A DNA stretch of 64,000 nucleotides from Streptomyces tibetensis (GCF_007655005.1 NZ_SZVW01000031.1:1-64000), one strand, 5' to 3'; positions 1 to 9,045 are shown, counted from the first letter of the stretch. The notes: generated from the letters alone by a model not told the origin. Program-made: numbers and translations.

Positions 1-116
1 TCTCGAACATCGCACCCCTTGAGCTGGGGTGTTGCGACGATCGCTAGAACTCAAGGTTGCCGGAGGTGAGGGGCCTTTGTGCGCCTCTGGACCTGCCGCC
101 TGATGGTCGGGCCGCC
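1..116. other. Non-coding window edge with short inverted repeat
   Basis: No gene can be supported in this stretch. It contains the inverted repeat CACCCC (13-18) and GGGGTG (26-31). The flanking text looks like sequence I associate with the outside of Streptomyces insertion elements, but no transposase reading frame is present, so an IS remnant is only a suspicion. Confidence 0.25.
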
Positions 117-479
117 TCATGACCTGGCGGAGGCGCGCGATTCCGTGCGGTGGTCGTAGTACGCCCACACGGTGACGGCCACCGCGGCCGTGAGCCCGAC
201 CGTCAGGACGCGCACGGCGCCACTCGTCAGGTAGGCGACCAGCCCGGTGAGTCCCGCTCCGCCCAGCATGATCACGCGGCTGACGAAGCGGTTCCCGGGC
301 GGCTGGGGATCCTCCCGGTCCTTGAGGTCGTGCAGGGCGTCATGAGCCGGATGGGCGGAACCGCGCCGGGCGCGGGCGCGGTACTGCAGCCCATAGCTGA
401 TCAGCGCGTACAGCGCGAGGGCGCCCAGGACCCACAGCCAGACGTAGGGGTCGTCACTCGACCCTCGGGCCAGGTACAC
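117..479 (-). CDS. Small two-part membrane protein, unknown function
   Basis: A 120-residue protein of unknown function. Residues about 13-31 (VWLWVLGALALYALISYGL) form one hydrophobic segment. Two more lie at about 70-87 and 92-108, separated by a charged loop rich in His, Asp and Arg, so it is probably an inner-membrane protein with three segments. The GTG start at 479 is chosen because GAAGGAGAA lies about six bases upstream. It is transcribed in the same direction as the ATPase gene that begins further upstream at 938, with about 40 bases between them, so the two could be co-transcribed. I do not recognise the family. Confidence 0.7.
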   Translation of the reverse strand: MYLARGSSDDPYVWLWVLGALALYALISYGLQYRARARRGSAHPAHDALHDLKDREDPQPPGNRFVSRVIMLGGAGLTGLVAYLTSGAVRVLTVGLTAAVAVTVWAYYDHRTESRASARS

Positions 480-521
480 GACACTTCTCCTTCGAAAAGG
501 GGGCCTCGTCGGTGAGCAGAC

Positions 522-938
522 TCAACGTGCGCGGCCGCCCTCGGGGTCGGCGGGACGGAAGCACGCCGTCACCGTCTTGCCGTGTCGCTGGCACCTCATC
601 GTCCACTCGTCGGCGAGCTTGCGCACGATCGCCACTCCGCGGCCGGAGGCCTCACCCGGATCCGGGTCGCGCTGGCGCGGCAGCGTCGGGTCCTCGTCGT
701 GGACGCTCACGTGAAGACAGTCGCCGTCCCACGTGAGGACCAGATGCGCGTCGCTGTGCGCGTGGACGTGCGCGTTGGTGATCAGCTCGGACACCGCCAG
801 CACCACCGCGTCCACCGTGTCCGGCTCGGCAGTGGCCCACGGCAGGGTTCCGAGGCGTTCGCGCGTCCACTCCCTCCCCGCACGCACCCCTTCGGACATT
901 CGGAACGAGTGCGCCCACCCCATCGCCTTTACCGCCAC
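522..938 (-). CDS. Anti-sigma-type HATPase (RsbW-like ATP-binding protein)
   Basis: A 138-residue stand-alone GHKL ATPase domain of the RsbW/SpoIIAB-like group that is abundant in Streptomyces. Visible signatures are the N-box region around residues 48-58 (VSELITNAHVHA), the DEDPTLP segment in place of the G1 box, and the G2-like GRGVAIVRKLADEW near 98-111. Such proteins bind ATP and typically phosphorylate or sequester anti-anti-sigma partners in the cytoplasm. No partner anti-anti-sigma gene is adjacent. A SpoIIE-type phosphatase is encoded far away at 41293-42420, and any link is speculation. The GTG start at 938 has GAGAGGGG upstream; an in-frame ATG at 923 is the alternative. Confidence 0.85.
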   Translation of the reverse strand: MAVKAMGWAHSFRMSEGVRAGREWTRERLGTLPWATAEPDTVDAVVLAVSELITNAHVHAHSDAHLVLTWDGDCLHVSVHDEDPTLPRQRDPDPGEASGRGVAIVRKLADEWTMRCQRHGKTVTACFRPADPEGGRAR

Positions 939-973
939 TGCCCCCGGTCCCCTCTCCTGCGTCCAAGCACCTG

Positions 974-1007
974 TCGTGCAGGGACCGAGTACCCGGTCCC
1001 TGCACGA
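974..1007. terminator. Perfect 14-bp hairpin, probable terminator
   Basis: Arms TCGTGCAGGGACCG and CGGTCCCTGCACGA are perfectly complementary around a 6-base loop. It lies downstream of the truncated dehydrogenase and upstream of the ATPase gene, both on the minus strand. It could end readthrough from the former or act as an operator for the latter. No U-tract follows on the minus strand. Confidence 0.5.
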
Positions 1008-1140
1008 GCAGGCATCGGAACGCGTCGTCCGCGCATCGGCTCGGCGGAGTGGCGGAAGCCTTCGCGGCCCGACGCAGGGAGTACAAGCGGAGCGTGAGCG
1101 CGTCGGGGCTGCTGTGCCCGGCGTCGGCGTGGACGGCGCC

Positions 1141-1268
<128 letters not shown>

Positions 1269-1973
1269 TCAGAGGGTGAGCATGGCCTTGACGGCGCGCC
1301 GCTCGTCCATGGCCCGGTAGGCCTCGGCGGCCTCGTCGAGCGGGACGACCAGGTCGAAGACCTTGCCGGGGTTGATCTTCCGCTGCCGTATCAGGTCGAT
1401 CAGCTCGGGCAGGTACCGGCGCACCGGGGCGGGGCCGCCGTGCAGGTGGACCTGGGAGAAGAAGAGCTCCTCGCCGCTGAGGGCGACGTCGTGGTTGACG
1501 CCGCCGAAGCGGACGTGCCCGCCCGGCCGGGCCGACCGGATCGCCTGCTGCATGGACTCCTCGGTGCCGACCGCTTCGACGACGGAGTGGGCGCCGAGGC
1601 CACCGGTCAGTTCCTTGAGCCTCGCGACACCCTCGTCGCCGCGTTCGGTGACGATGTCCGTGGCGCCGAACTCAGCGGCCAGGCGCCGGCGCGGCTCATG
1701 GCGGCTCATCGCGGCGACCCGCTCCGCGCCGAGCTGTCGTGCGGCCAGGACCGCCAGCAGACCGACCGCGCCGTCGCCGACGACCGCGACGGTCCTGCCG
1801 GGACCGGCCTCGGCGGCGACCGCCCCGAACCATCCGGTGCCGAGCACGTCCGAGGCGGCCAGCAGGTCGGGGATCAGGTCGGCGTCGGGCGTCCCCGGCA
1901 GGGGGACGAGAGTGCCGTCGGCGTGCGGGATCAGGGCGCGCTCGGGCTGGGTGCCGACCTGGGCCATGAACAC
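1269..1973 (-). pseudogene. 5'-truncated zinc-type alcohol dehydrogenase
   Basis: The 234 residues correspond to the C-terminal two thirds of a medium-chain dehydrogenase. The Rossmann motif VAVVGDGAVGLLAVLAARQLGA is near residues 64-85, followed by the usual quinone-reductase-like tail ending RRAVKAMLTL. Family members are about 340 residues. The N-terminal catalytic domain with the zinc ligands (GHE and the four-Cys lobe) is absent. Upstream DNA in the same frame is open but bears no resemblance to a dehydrogenase, so sequence was lost or replaced near 1975 rather than frameshifted. The GTG at 1973 may still allow translation, but an enzyme without its zinc site should be inactive. The hexamer array abuts the 3' end. 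Confidence 0.65.
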
Positions 1974-2516
1974 GCGGTGGACACAGGAGGAGGGGGAGCG
2001 GGCCGGAGGCCGTGCGTCCCGTCGATGGGGTGGATCTCTGAGCGGCGCTCCACGTCACGCCGGGCGAGCAGGGCCCGCCCCGATGCGGATGGTGGGCGGG
2101 TCCTGCTCGTGCGCACCATTGTCAGGAGCGTGTGCCGGACGGACCACGCGTGAGATCACCCGATGTGTGCGCCGCGCGCACACCCCGCGCGCACGGCGCA
2201 CACCCGCGCACGCGGACACCACCCCAGGGCGCCGCTGGGTCGGGGGTTCACGCCGCCTGGCGCCATCTCACGCCGCCCGGTGCCGCATCACGCCGCCCGG
2301 TCGTCACACGCCGTTCCTCCCTCGTCACATGGCACAGCCCGGCGCGGGTAGGCGGTGCGCATGACCCACGGCGAGACGGACGAAGAAACGGGCATGCGCG
2401 AGAGGGCGCGCCAGCCGCGAGCGGGCCCCCGGAGCCCCGTGCGACCCCGGGTAGCACCCGTCGGCCTGCGGCGACGATACTGGCAGGCGCACCCACCCCC
2501 GTTCACAGATGGACCC
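1974..2516. other. 540-bp gene-free stretch with short repeats
   Basis: No convincing gene. The part next to the truncated dehydrogenase carries no recognisable homology. At 2248-2307 three copies of a 20-base unit beginning TCACGCCGCC run head to tail, and around 2163-2220 there is GCGCAC-rich low-complexity sequence. A reading frame upstream of 2517 is open from 2355, but it is Arg/Pro-rich and probably untranslated leader. Confidence 0.5.
2248..2307. repeat. Three 20-bp direct repeats
   Basis: Units at 2248, 2268 and 2288 share TCACGCCGCC, then C/T, GG, and a variable tail (GCGCCATC, TGCCGCA). They lie about 200 bases upstream of the 2517 gene. No function is evident; a repeated protein-binding site is possible. 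Confidence 0.55.
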
Positions 2517-3701
2517 ATGCAGACCTCCCTCACCGCCCGCCCCATGACTCCCGACACGGTGTGGCTGGCGCGCGGCCGCCACGCCCCGGGCTCCGCGGAA
2601 GACGTTCTCCGGCGCTCGCTGCAGCAGCGCAAGGACAGCCAGGCCATCGACGACTTCCTGGAGTTGCCCGACGACGGAACCGCTCCGGCGGAGCGGGTCT
2701 TCGAGGCCCGCTGGCGGGTCGGTGACGACATCACCGTGCGCGCCCGGCTGAGCGTGCGGCCCGAAGGGGACGCCGGGCCCGGGCAGGAGTGGACCCTGGT
2801 CGCGGAGGCCGAGCAGCCGTGGAACGACGCATGGCCCTCCCCCGCCGGCCAGTTCTGGCCCAAGGAGCCGGACACCGCCTGGAACCAGGACGCCGCCACC
2901 CGCCTGGCCCTGGGCGAGATCAACGTCCTCCCCCAGGACGACAGGGACATCCGCCGCCTGCTGCGGAACGCCGTGCGCGGTGGATGGCACATCCACGTGG
3001 TCGTCCACGAGGCGATGACCACCGACGACCGGGGACGTGCGCCGGTGGCGCGGTGGCTGCCGCCCGGTCTGCGCCACCGTGTGGTGGAGCATCACGCCGC
3101 CCCGCAGCAGTTGCGCGGCCTGAACTGGGCCCTGCGGGACACCGGCGTCGAGGTGCCGCGCGGTGGAGCGGTGGTCCTGCCGGGCGTCCCGGCGCCGGAG
3201 GGCTATGAGGCCCAGGACTTCTCGGTCCGCGCGGTCTTCCTCGACGGCTCCGAGCCGGCCGACCTCGTCGACGCGGTGACGCGGTTCGCCGCACTCCGCA
3301 GGCCCCTGCCCGACGGCGCCGAGGACGCCCTCACCGCACTGCGGGAGGACTGGCACCTGCTGACCCTCCAGGAGGAGTTGGACCGCCAGCGCGGCCTGGT
3401 GGCCATGTACGCAGAGGCGCTGGAGGCCATGACGAAGTCCCGTGACCTGTACCGGGAGGCGGCCGAAAGCGCCCACGAGGCCCTGGCCGCCTACCAGGAG
3501 TCCGCTGGGACGACTCCCCCCAGACCCCGTCCGTCCGGTCCGCCCGCCACATCCCCGCTCCAGCAGCTCAAGGGGACGTTCGAACGCTTCAAGGTCAAGC
3601 GCCCGGCGACCCCGGTCGGGGACGCGAAGAGCCACGACACGGAGGGCGAAGAGACCGACGAGACGAGCACCGCCGCTCAGCCCGTGACGTCGGAGCGGTA
3701 A
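2517..3701 (+). CDS. Conserved-looking protein of unknown function, 394 aa
   Basis: I do not recognise this protein. It is soluble, with no signal peptide or membrane segment. The middle (residues about 60-290) is a mixed alpha/beta region rich in Trp and acidic residues. Residues about 285-335 look like a coiled coil (LTLQEELDRQRGLVAMYAEA). The last 60 residues are a low-complexity Pro, Thr, Glu and Asp tail. The ATG at 2517 is preferred over the upstream frame starting at 2355 because the extension is Arg/Pro-rich with no resemblance to a domain; MTPDTVWL at 2544 is a further alternative. It stands alone between a gene-free stretch and the molybdoenzyme operon. Confidence 0.75.
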   Translation: MQTSLTARPMTPDTVWLARGRHAPGSAEDVLRRSLQQRKDSQAIDDFLELPDDGTAPAERVFEARWRVGDDITVRARLSVRPEGDAGPGQEWTLVAEAEQPWNDAWPSPAGQFWPKEPDTAWNQDAATRLALGEINVLPQDDRDIRRLLRNAVRGGWHIHVVVHEAMTTDDRGRAPVARWLPPGLRHRVVEHHAAPQQLRGLNWALRDTGVEVPRGGAVVLPGVPAPEGYEAQDFSVRAVFLDGSEPADLVDAVTRFAALRRPLPDGAEDALTALREDWHLLTLQEELDRQRGLVAMYAEALEAMTKSRDLYREAAESAHEALAAYQESAGTTPPRPRPSGPPATSPLQQLKGTFERFKVKRPATPVGDAKSHDTEGEETDETSTAAQPVTSER

Positions 3702-3792
3702 CACCCTCCTCGCCGGCGCACGTGTCAGTCGCCGTCTCCTGGATACGCGGTCCGTACGGCATCACGTACCGCCCGGGAAGGTCCTCCACGAC

Positions 3793-4323
3793 ATGGGCAA
3801 CCACCGGCACCACGCGCGCACCGCACTCCGCGTCAACGGCAAACCCCATACGCTCACCGTCGACCACCGGCGGGTCCTGCTGGACCTGCTGCGCGAGGAT
3901 CTCGGGCTCACGGGCGCAAAGAAGGGCTGCGATCACGGCCAGTGCGGCGCCTGCACGGTCCTGGTGGACGGGCGGCGCGTCAACAGCTGCCTGCTGTTCG
4001 CGGTGGCCTTGGACGGCTGCGAGGTCACCACCGTCGAGGGCCTGTCCGGCGACGGGGAGGAACCGCATCCGCTCCAGCGAGCCTTCCTGGAGCGCGACGC
4101 CTTCCAGTGCGGCTACTGCACCCCGGGCCAGATCTGCTCCGCGGCCGGTGTGCTCGCCGAGGCGGCGGCCGGTCACCCCTCGCACGTCACCGACCCGGCG
4201 GCGCCCCCGGGCGAGCCGGTGCCACTGGACCGGGAGGAGATCCGGGAGCGGCTGAGCGGCAACCTGTGCCGGTGCGGTGCCTATCCGCGGATCGTCGAGG
4301 CCGTCGAGGACGTGATTCCGTGA
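3793..4323 (+). CDS. Molybdenum hydroxylase, 2Fe-2S subunit
   Basis: A 176-residue iron-sulfur subunit of the xanthine dehydrogenase/aldehyde oxidoreductase family. It carries both expected clusters: a plant-ferredoxin-type site Cys46, Cys51, Cys54 and Cys66 (GCDHGQCGACTVLVDG), and the helical C-terminal site Cys106, Cys109, Cys159 and Cys161 (QCGYCTPGQ and LCRCGAYPRI). It passes electrons from the molybdenum centre to FAD. Unlike E. coli PaoA there is no twin-arginine signal, so the complex is probably cytoplasmic. Its stop overlaps the GTG start of the FAD subunit. It is the first gene of a three-gene operon. Confidence 0.95.
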   Translation: MGNHRHHARTALRVNGKPHTLTVDHRRVLLDLLREDLGLTGAKKGCDHGQCGACTVLVDGRRVNSCLLFAVALDGCEVTTVEGLSGDGEEPHPLQRAFLERDAFQCGYCTPGQICSAAGVLAEAAAGHPSHVTDPAAPPGEPVPLDREEIRERLSGNLCRCGAYPRIVEAVEDVIP

Positions 4324-5324
4324 AGGAGTTCGCCTACGTCCGCGCCGGCAGCGTCGAGGAGGCGACCTCCGCGTACGCCGCGCACCCCGGCTCCCGCTAT
4401 CTCGGCGGCGGCACCAACCTGGTCGACCTGATGAAGCTCGGCGTCGAGACGCCCGCCGCTCTCATCGACGTCACCCGGCTGCCCCTGGACAGGGTCGAGG
4501 AACTGCCCGACGGGGCCCTGCGCGTCGGTGCGACGGTCCGCAACAGCGACCTCGCCGCCCACCCCCTGGTCCGCGACCGGTACCCGGCGTTGTCGCAGGC
4601 GCTGCTCGCGGGGGCCTCGGGGCAGTTGCGCAACGCGGCGACGACCGGCGGGAACCTGCTCCAGCGCACCCGGTGCCCGTACTTCCAGGACCTGTCGAAA
4701 CCGTGCAACAAGCGGGAGCCGGGCAGCGGCTGCGGCGCACGGGACGGTGTCCACCGTGACCACGCGGTGCTCGGCCACTCCGCGCACTGCATCGCCACGC
4801 ATCCGTCGGACATGGCGGTGGCGCTCGCCGCTCTCGACGGGCGGGTCGAGCTGGACGGGCCCGAAGGGGCCCGCAGTGTTCCGGCGGCCGACTTCCACCG
4901 GCTGCCCGGGGACCGGCCCGAGCAGGACACCGAGATCCGCCCCGGCGAGCTGGTCACCGGCATGCTGCTGCCGGCCGCCACTGCGGGGCTGCCGTCGGCC
5001 TACCGCAAGGCCCGGGACCGGGCCTCGTACGCCTTCGCGCTCGCCTCCGTCGCGGTCGTGCTGCGTCTTGATCACGGGGTCATCGGCCGTGCGGGGCTCG
5101 CCTTCGGCGCGCTGGCGCACCGGCCCTGGCGGGCCCGGCGGGCCGAGGAGGCACTGCTGGGTGCGGCCCCGACCCGCGCGGCGTTCGAGCACGCCGTCGA
5201 AGCGGAGCTGTCCGCCGCGCAGCCCCTTCGGGACAACGCCTACAAGGTGCCGCTCGCCCGCAGTCTCGCCGTGGACGTCCTGTCGCGGCTCACGGACACC
5301 GCGCTCACCGGGAGGGATTCATGA
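4320..5324 (+). CDS. Molybdenum hydroxylase, FAD subunit with extra Fe-S cysteines
   Basis: A 334-residue FAD-binding subunit of the CoxM/PaoB type. The FAD pyrophosphate-binding motifs are YLGGGTNLVDLMK (residues 27-39) and NAATTGGNLLQRTRC (105-119). Between them and the C-terminal CO_deh_flav_C region lies an insertion with Cys119, Cys129, Cys138 and Cys157. This matches the 4Fe-4S-binding loop known in PaoB and 4-hydroxybenzoyl-CoA reductase-like subunits. The GTG start overlaps the preceding stop by four bases and its own stop overlaps the next ATG by four, so translation is likely coupled. The substrate cannot be read from this subunit. Confidence 0.93.
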   Translation: MKEFAYVRAGSVEEATSAYAAHPGSRYLGGGTNLVDLMKLGVETPAALIDVTRLPLDRVEELPDGALRVGATVRNSDLAAHPLVRDRYPALSQALLAGASGQLRNAATTGGNLLQRTRCPYFQDLSKPCNKREPGSGCGARDGVHRDHAVLGHSAHCIATHPSDMAVALAALDGRVELDGPEGARSVPAADFHRLPGDRPEQDTEIRPGELVTGMLLPAATAGLPSAYRKARDRASYAFALASVAVVLRLDHGVIGRAGLAFGALAHRPWRARRAEEALLGAAPTRAAFEHAVEAELSAAQPLRDNAYKVPLARSLAVDVLSRLTDTALTGRDS

Positions 5325-7432
5325 CCGGTGGTGTGGGCGCCCCCGCGGAGCGCCGGGAAGGACGTGAGAAGGTCGGCGGCACCGCCCGCTACGCCGCCGA
5401 GTTCCACTTCCCCGGCGGCGCCCAGGCCTGGCCGGTGCCGGCGGTGGTGGCCCGGGGCCGGGTGACCGGCGTCGACACGACAGCGGCGCTGGTCGTGCCC
5501 GGTGTCCTCGCCGTCCTCAGCCACGAGAACGCGCCGCGCCTCGTGGAGCCGGACGATCCCACGCTCGCCGTGCTGCAGAACGCCCGGGTTCCGCACCGCG
5601 GTTGGTTCGTGGCCCTGGTGGTGGCCGAGACCCTGGAGGCGGCCCGGGCCGGTGCCGCCGCCGTCCGCGTCACCTACGACGCCGAAGAGCACGACGTGGC
5701 CCTCACCGTCTCGCACCCTGGTGTGTACGTGCCCGAGGAGGCCAACGGCGGTCATCCGGCCGTGCGTGAGCAGGGCGACCCCGACGGGGCGTTCGATTCG
5801 GCGGCCGCCCGGGTGGACGTCGCCTACCGGGTGCCGCCGCTGCACAACCATCCGATGGAGCCGCACGCCAGCACCGCCCGGTGGGAGGACGGCCGGCTGA
5901 CCGTGCACACCTCCAGCCAGGGAACCGGTGCCGTGCGGGCCACGCTCGCCGCGCTGTTCGGCCTGCCGCAGGAGCGGATCGTCGTCACCGCCGAGCACGT
6001 CGGCGGCGGCTTCGGGTCCAAGGGAACGCCCCGGCCCGACGTGGTGCTCGCCGCCATGGCGGCCCGTCACACCGGGCGGCCGGTGACGGTGGCGCTGCCG
6101 CGGCGGTGTCTGCCCGCCGTGGTCGGGCACCGCGCCCCGACCCTGCACCGACTGCGGCTCGGGGCCGATGGGGACGGCCGTCTCGAGTCCCTCGTGCACG
6201 AGGTCACCACGCACACTTCCCGCATCAAGGAGTTCGTGGAGCAGGCGGCGGTGCCCGCACGGGTGATGTATGCCGCGCCGCACAGCCGTACGGTGCACCG
6301 GGTCGCGGCGCTGGACGTGCCGTCGCCTTCCTGGATGCGGGCTCCGGGCGAGGCCCCCGGCATGTACGCGCTGGAGTCCGCCATGGACGAGCTCGCCGTC
6401 GGACTCGGCATGGATCCGATCGAGTTGCGCGTCCGCAACGAGCCGGACGTCGAGCCCGACAGCGGCAAGCCGTTCAGCAGCAGGAACCTGGTCGGGTGTC
6501 TGCGCGAGGGCGCCCGGCGCTTCGGCTGGGCCGGTCGCGATCCCCGCCCGGGCACCCGCCGGGATGGGCCCTTGCTGCTGGGGACGGGCGTGGCGGCGGC
6601 GACCTACCCCGTCCTGGTGGCCCCGTCCACGGCGACGGCTCGCGCACGGCCCGACGGGACGTTCCTGGTGCGGATCAATGCCACCGACATCGGGACGGGC
6701 GCCCGGACCGTGCTCGCGCAGGTCGGCGCCGACGCCCTCGGGGTGCCGCTGGAGCAGGTCCGGATCGAGGTCGGCAGCACCGAACTCCCCTCGGCGTCGC
6801 TGGCCGGCGGCTCGTCCGGCACCGCCTCCTGGGGCTGGGCGGTGCACGACGCGTGCGCCCGGCTGGCCCGGCGGCTCGCCGAGCACCCGGGGCCGCTGCC
6901 CGAGCAGGGCCTCGGCGCCAGTGCCGACACCAAGGGCGCGGCGGACGCCGAGAGCGACTTCGCCCGGCACGCCTTCGGGGCGCACTTCGCCGAGGTCGCC
7001 GTCGACACGGTCACCGGCGAGGTGCGGGTCGGCCGGCTGCTCGGGGTGTACGCGGCGGGCCGCATCCTCAACCCCCGTACGGCACGCTCCCAGTTCGTCG
7101 GAGGCATGACCATGGGCCTGGGCATGGCGCTGACCGAGGGCAGCACCATGGACGCCGCGTTCGGCGACTTCAACGAGTCGGACCTGGCGTCGTACCACGT
7201 GCCGGTGCACGCCGACATCGCCGAGATCGACGCGCACTGGCTCGACGAGGAGGACTCCCGGCTCAATCCCATGGGCAGCAAGGGGATCGGGGAGATCGGC
7301 ATCGTCGGAACGGCCGCGGCGATCGGCAACGCGGTGCACCACGCCACGGGCGTCCGTCTGCGTGAACTCCCGCTCTCACCGGACCGGCTGCTGACCGGGC
7401 TGCTCGATCGCCGGGCGCAGGATGCGCTCTGA
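5321..7432 (+). CDS. Molybdenum hydroxylase, Mo-pterin catalytic subunit
   Basis: A 703-residue molybdopterin-binding subunit of the xanthine dehydrogenase/aldehyde oxidase family, shaped like PaoC (YagR). Seen motifs include the a/b-hammerhead start (GREKVGGTARYAAEF), GGGFGSKG near residue 228, the RxPGE-like SWMRAPGEAPGMYALE near 337, and the C-terminal KGIGEIGIVG. The last contains Glu658, the expected base that activates the Mo-bound water. Aldehydes or N-heterocycles are the likely substrates. No maturation factor (XdhC, MocA type) is encoded nearby. A long terminator follows. Confidence 0.94.
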   Translation: MTGGVGAPAERREGREKVGGTARYAAEFHFPGGAQAWPVPAVVARGRVTGVDTTAALVVPGVLAVLSHENAPRLVEPDDPTLAVLQNARVPHRGWFVALVVAETLEAARAGAAAVRVTYDAEEHDVALTVSHPGVYVPEEANGGHPAVREQGDPDGAFDSAAARVDVAYRVPPLHNHPMEPHASTARWEDGRLTVHTSSQGTGAVRATLAALFGLPQERIVVTAEHVGGGFGSKGTPRPDVVLAAMAARHTGRPVTVALPRRCLPAVVGHRAPTLHRLRLGADGDGRLESLVHEVTTHTSRIKEFVEQAAVPARVMYAAPHSRTVHRVAALDVPSPSWMRAPGEAPGMYALESAMDELAVGLGMDPIELRVRNEPDVEPDSGKPFSSRNLVGCLREGARRFGWAGRDPRPGTRRDGPLLLGTGVAAATYPVLVAPSTATARARPDGTFLVRINATDIGTGARTVLAQVGADALGVPLEQVRIEVGSTELPSASLAGGSSGTASWGWAVHDACARLARRLAEHPGPLPEQGLGASADTKGAADAESDFARHAFGAHFAEVAVDTVTGEVRVGRLLGVYAAGRILNPRTARSQFVGGMTMGLGMALTEGSTMDAAFGDFNESDLASYHVPVHADIAEIDAHWLDEEDSRLNPMGSKGIGEIGIVGTAAAIGNAVHHATGVRLRELPLSPDRLLTGLLDRRAQDAL

Positions 7433-7448
7433 CACAGCACCGCACGGG

Positions 7449-7496
7449 CAGGGTGACCGGATCGGCCGGCATCAGCCGGTCGATCCGGTCACCCTG
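7449..7496 (+). terminator. Intrinsic terminator of the molybdoenzyme operon
   Basis: A 22-base stem with a single G-U pair and a 4-base ATCA loop, starting CAGGGTGACCGGATCG and followed by TTTC. It sits 16 bases after the catalytic-subunit stop and also faces the convergent gene ending at 7573. Confidence 0.85.
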
Positions 7497-7572
7497 TTTC
7501 AGTGATCCGCCTCGGTGGTCACCGGCCGGTCGGGCCCATCCGGTCACCGCACCGAAGGGAACGCCGCGAACC

Positions 7573-9045
7573 TCACTCCGCCATGCCGGGCGCCTCGGAC
7601 GCCGGGACGGCGGTCCACTGCCGGGCGGCGATGGGTGCCAGCACCCGGAACACCAGCGCGACCAGGGCCAGCAGCGCCGCGCACACGGCGATCGCGGCGG
7701 CCAGCCACGGCGGGGCGAGCGCCAGATCGACGGCCCGCGGCAGGGACGCCGACGGGAAGGAGTTCCCGTACGCCTGGGCTCCGGCCAGCACGGTGGGCAC
7801 CAGCACCGCCCCGGCCAGCACCAGCGCCACGGGGCGCAGGGCCAGCAGCACCGCCAGGACCGTGCACAGCACCGACAGGCTGAGGGCGAACGCGTGCAGC
7901 CGCAGGGACCCGTCGCCGCGCTGCAGCGGGAAGTGGACCACCGCGCACGCGACGAGGGCCAGGGCGGCGAGCCAGCCCGACCAGGACACGGCCCGGGCGA
8001 GCCGGTCCGCCGCGGTCTCATGGTCGGGCGGTGCGTCGTAGGTGCGGTGGTTCACGAGGGGCCTGCCCTGGTGTGCCGTGCGGCGCTTGCCCTGACGGCC
8101 GGGCGCTTCGGGCGCGGCCGTCTCGCCCTCGTGGGGCGAAGCCTGCTGCGGGCGAGGGCCTTCGCGGTCCAGCCGTTCCAGGCCCAGGCGGTCGATCAGT
8201 TCGACCAGCTCCCCGACGGACCGGCCGGTGGCGGCCGCGCGCAGGGCCTCCTCGCGGACGTGGGGCTCCTGCGGCTCCCTGTGCAGCAGGGTCACCAGCC
8301 GGGTCACCTCCTCCACCGGACGGTGGGCGGCCGCGGCCCGGATCGCCTCGTCCGCGCACTCGGCGTCGCGCGGGGGCTTCGTCAGCAGGGCGATCATCCG
8401 GGACACGTCCTCGACGGACCGGCCCACCCCGGCGGTGCGGAGCGCGTCAACCCTCGCCCGGGTGTGGTCGGGCGACTCCTCCAGCGAGACGATGAGGTCG
8501 ACGACCTCCTCCAGCGGCCGGTCGGCCACGGCGGCGTGCACCAGGTCGCTGACGGCGTCGCCGTACGGTGCGCCGGAGGCCGGACCGCTGCCGGGACGGA
8601 GCTCCACCGGGTTGTCGTCGAGCGACCGGATGACGAACGGCCGCGCACCGGGCTGGTCGGCGTCGCCCGGGCCGGGCCCGGCCGGCGGATCGGCCTCGTC
8701 GTCGCCGGGTGCGGCGGACTCGGCGCCCTCGCTCGGGTCTGCGGCAGCGGACCGGGCGGGGCCCGGCGCGAAGTCCGTCGGGTCCGGCGCGGCAGGCCCA
8801 GACCTCGCCTCGGCGGGATCCAGCCAGTCCGCGACGGGAGGGGCCATATGCGCGGCGGCCGGATCCGGGGCGGGGGCGGCGGACATGTCCGTCTCGTACG
8901 GGTCGGCAGCGGGCTGCGCGCTCGTCTGCGCCACCTGGTGCGTGCCGGTGGCGACGGTCGTCTCGGCGGACGGCTGGGCGGACCCGTTCGGCTCAGCGGT
9001 TATGGCATGTTCGTTCGAGCGGGGTGATGAAGAGCAGGTGGTCAT
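7573..9045 (-). CDS. Helical-repeat protein with C-terminal four-helix membrane domain
   Basis: A 490-residue protein in three parts. Residues 1-150 are low-complexity Ala, Pro, Asp and Glu. Residues about 165-290 contain about four degenerate repeats of about 38 residues with the pattern RPLEEVVDLIVSLEES...ARVDALRTAG, R-S/P-V-E-D/E-V...L..LL. After a basic linker, residues about 345-475 form four hydrophobic segments ending ALLALVALVFRVLAPIA. A perfect GGAGG lies five bases before the ATG at 9045. The repeats look like paired helices for protein binding presented at the membrane. I know of no assigned role. It is convergent with the molybdoenzyme operon. Confidence 0.8.
   Translation of the reverse strand: MTTCSSSPRSNEHAITAEPNGSAQPSAETTVATGTHQVAQTSAQPAADPYETDMSAAPAPDPAAAHMAPPVADWLDPAEARSGPAAPDPTDFAPGPARSAAADPSEGAESAAPGDDEADPPAGPGPGDADQPGARPFVIRSLDDNPVELRPGSGPASGAPYGDAVSDLVHAAVADRPLEEVVDLIVSLEESPDHTRARVDALRTAGVGRSVEDVSRMIALLTKPPRDAECADEAIRAAAAHRPVEEVTRLVTLLHREPQEPHVREEALRAAATGRSVGELVELIDRLGLERLDREGPRPQQASPHEGETAAPEAPGRQGKRRTAHQGRPLVNHRTYDAPPDHETAADRLARAVSWSGWLAALALVACAVVHFPLQRGDGSLRLHAFALSLSVLCTVLAVLLALRPVALVLAGAVLVPTVLAGAQAYGNSFPSASLPRAVDLALAPPWLAAAIAVCAALLALVALVFRVLAPIAARQWTAVPASEAPGMAE

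Noticed and set aside
1..116. Possible insertion-sequence remnant at the left edge
   Set aside because: The motif looks familiar from regions beside Streptomyces IS elements, but there is no transposase sequence or matching second end in the window.
5240..7342. A 700-codon minus-strand frame across the Mo subunit
   Set aside because: Antisense to a gene with clear catalytic motifs; the translation is His/Arg/Gly-rich and domain-free.
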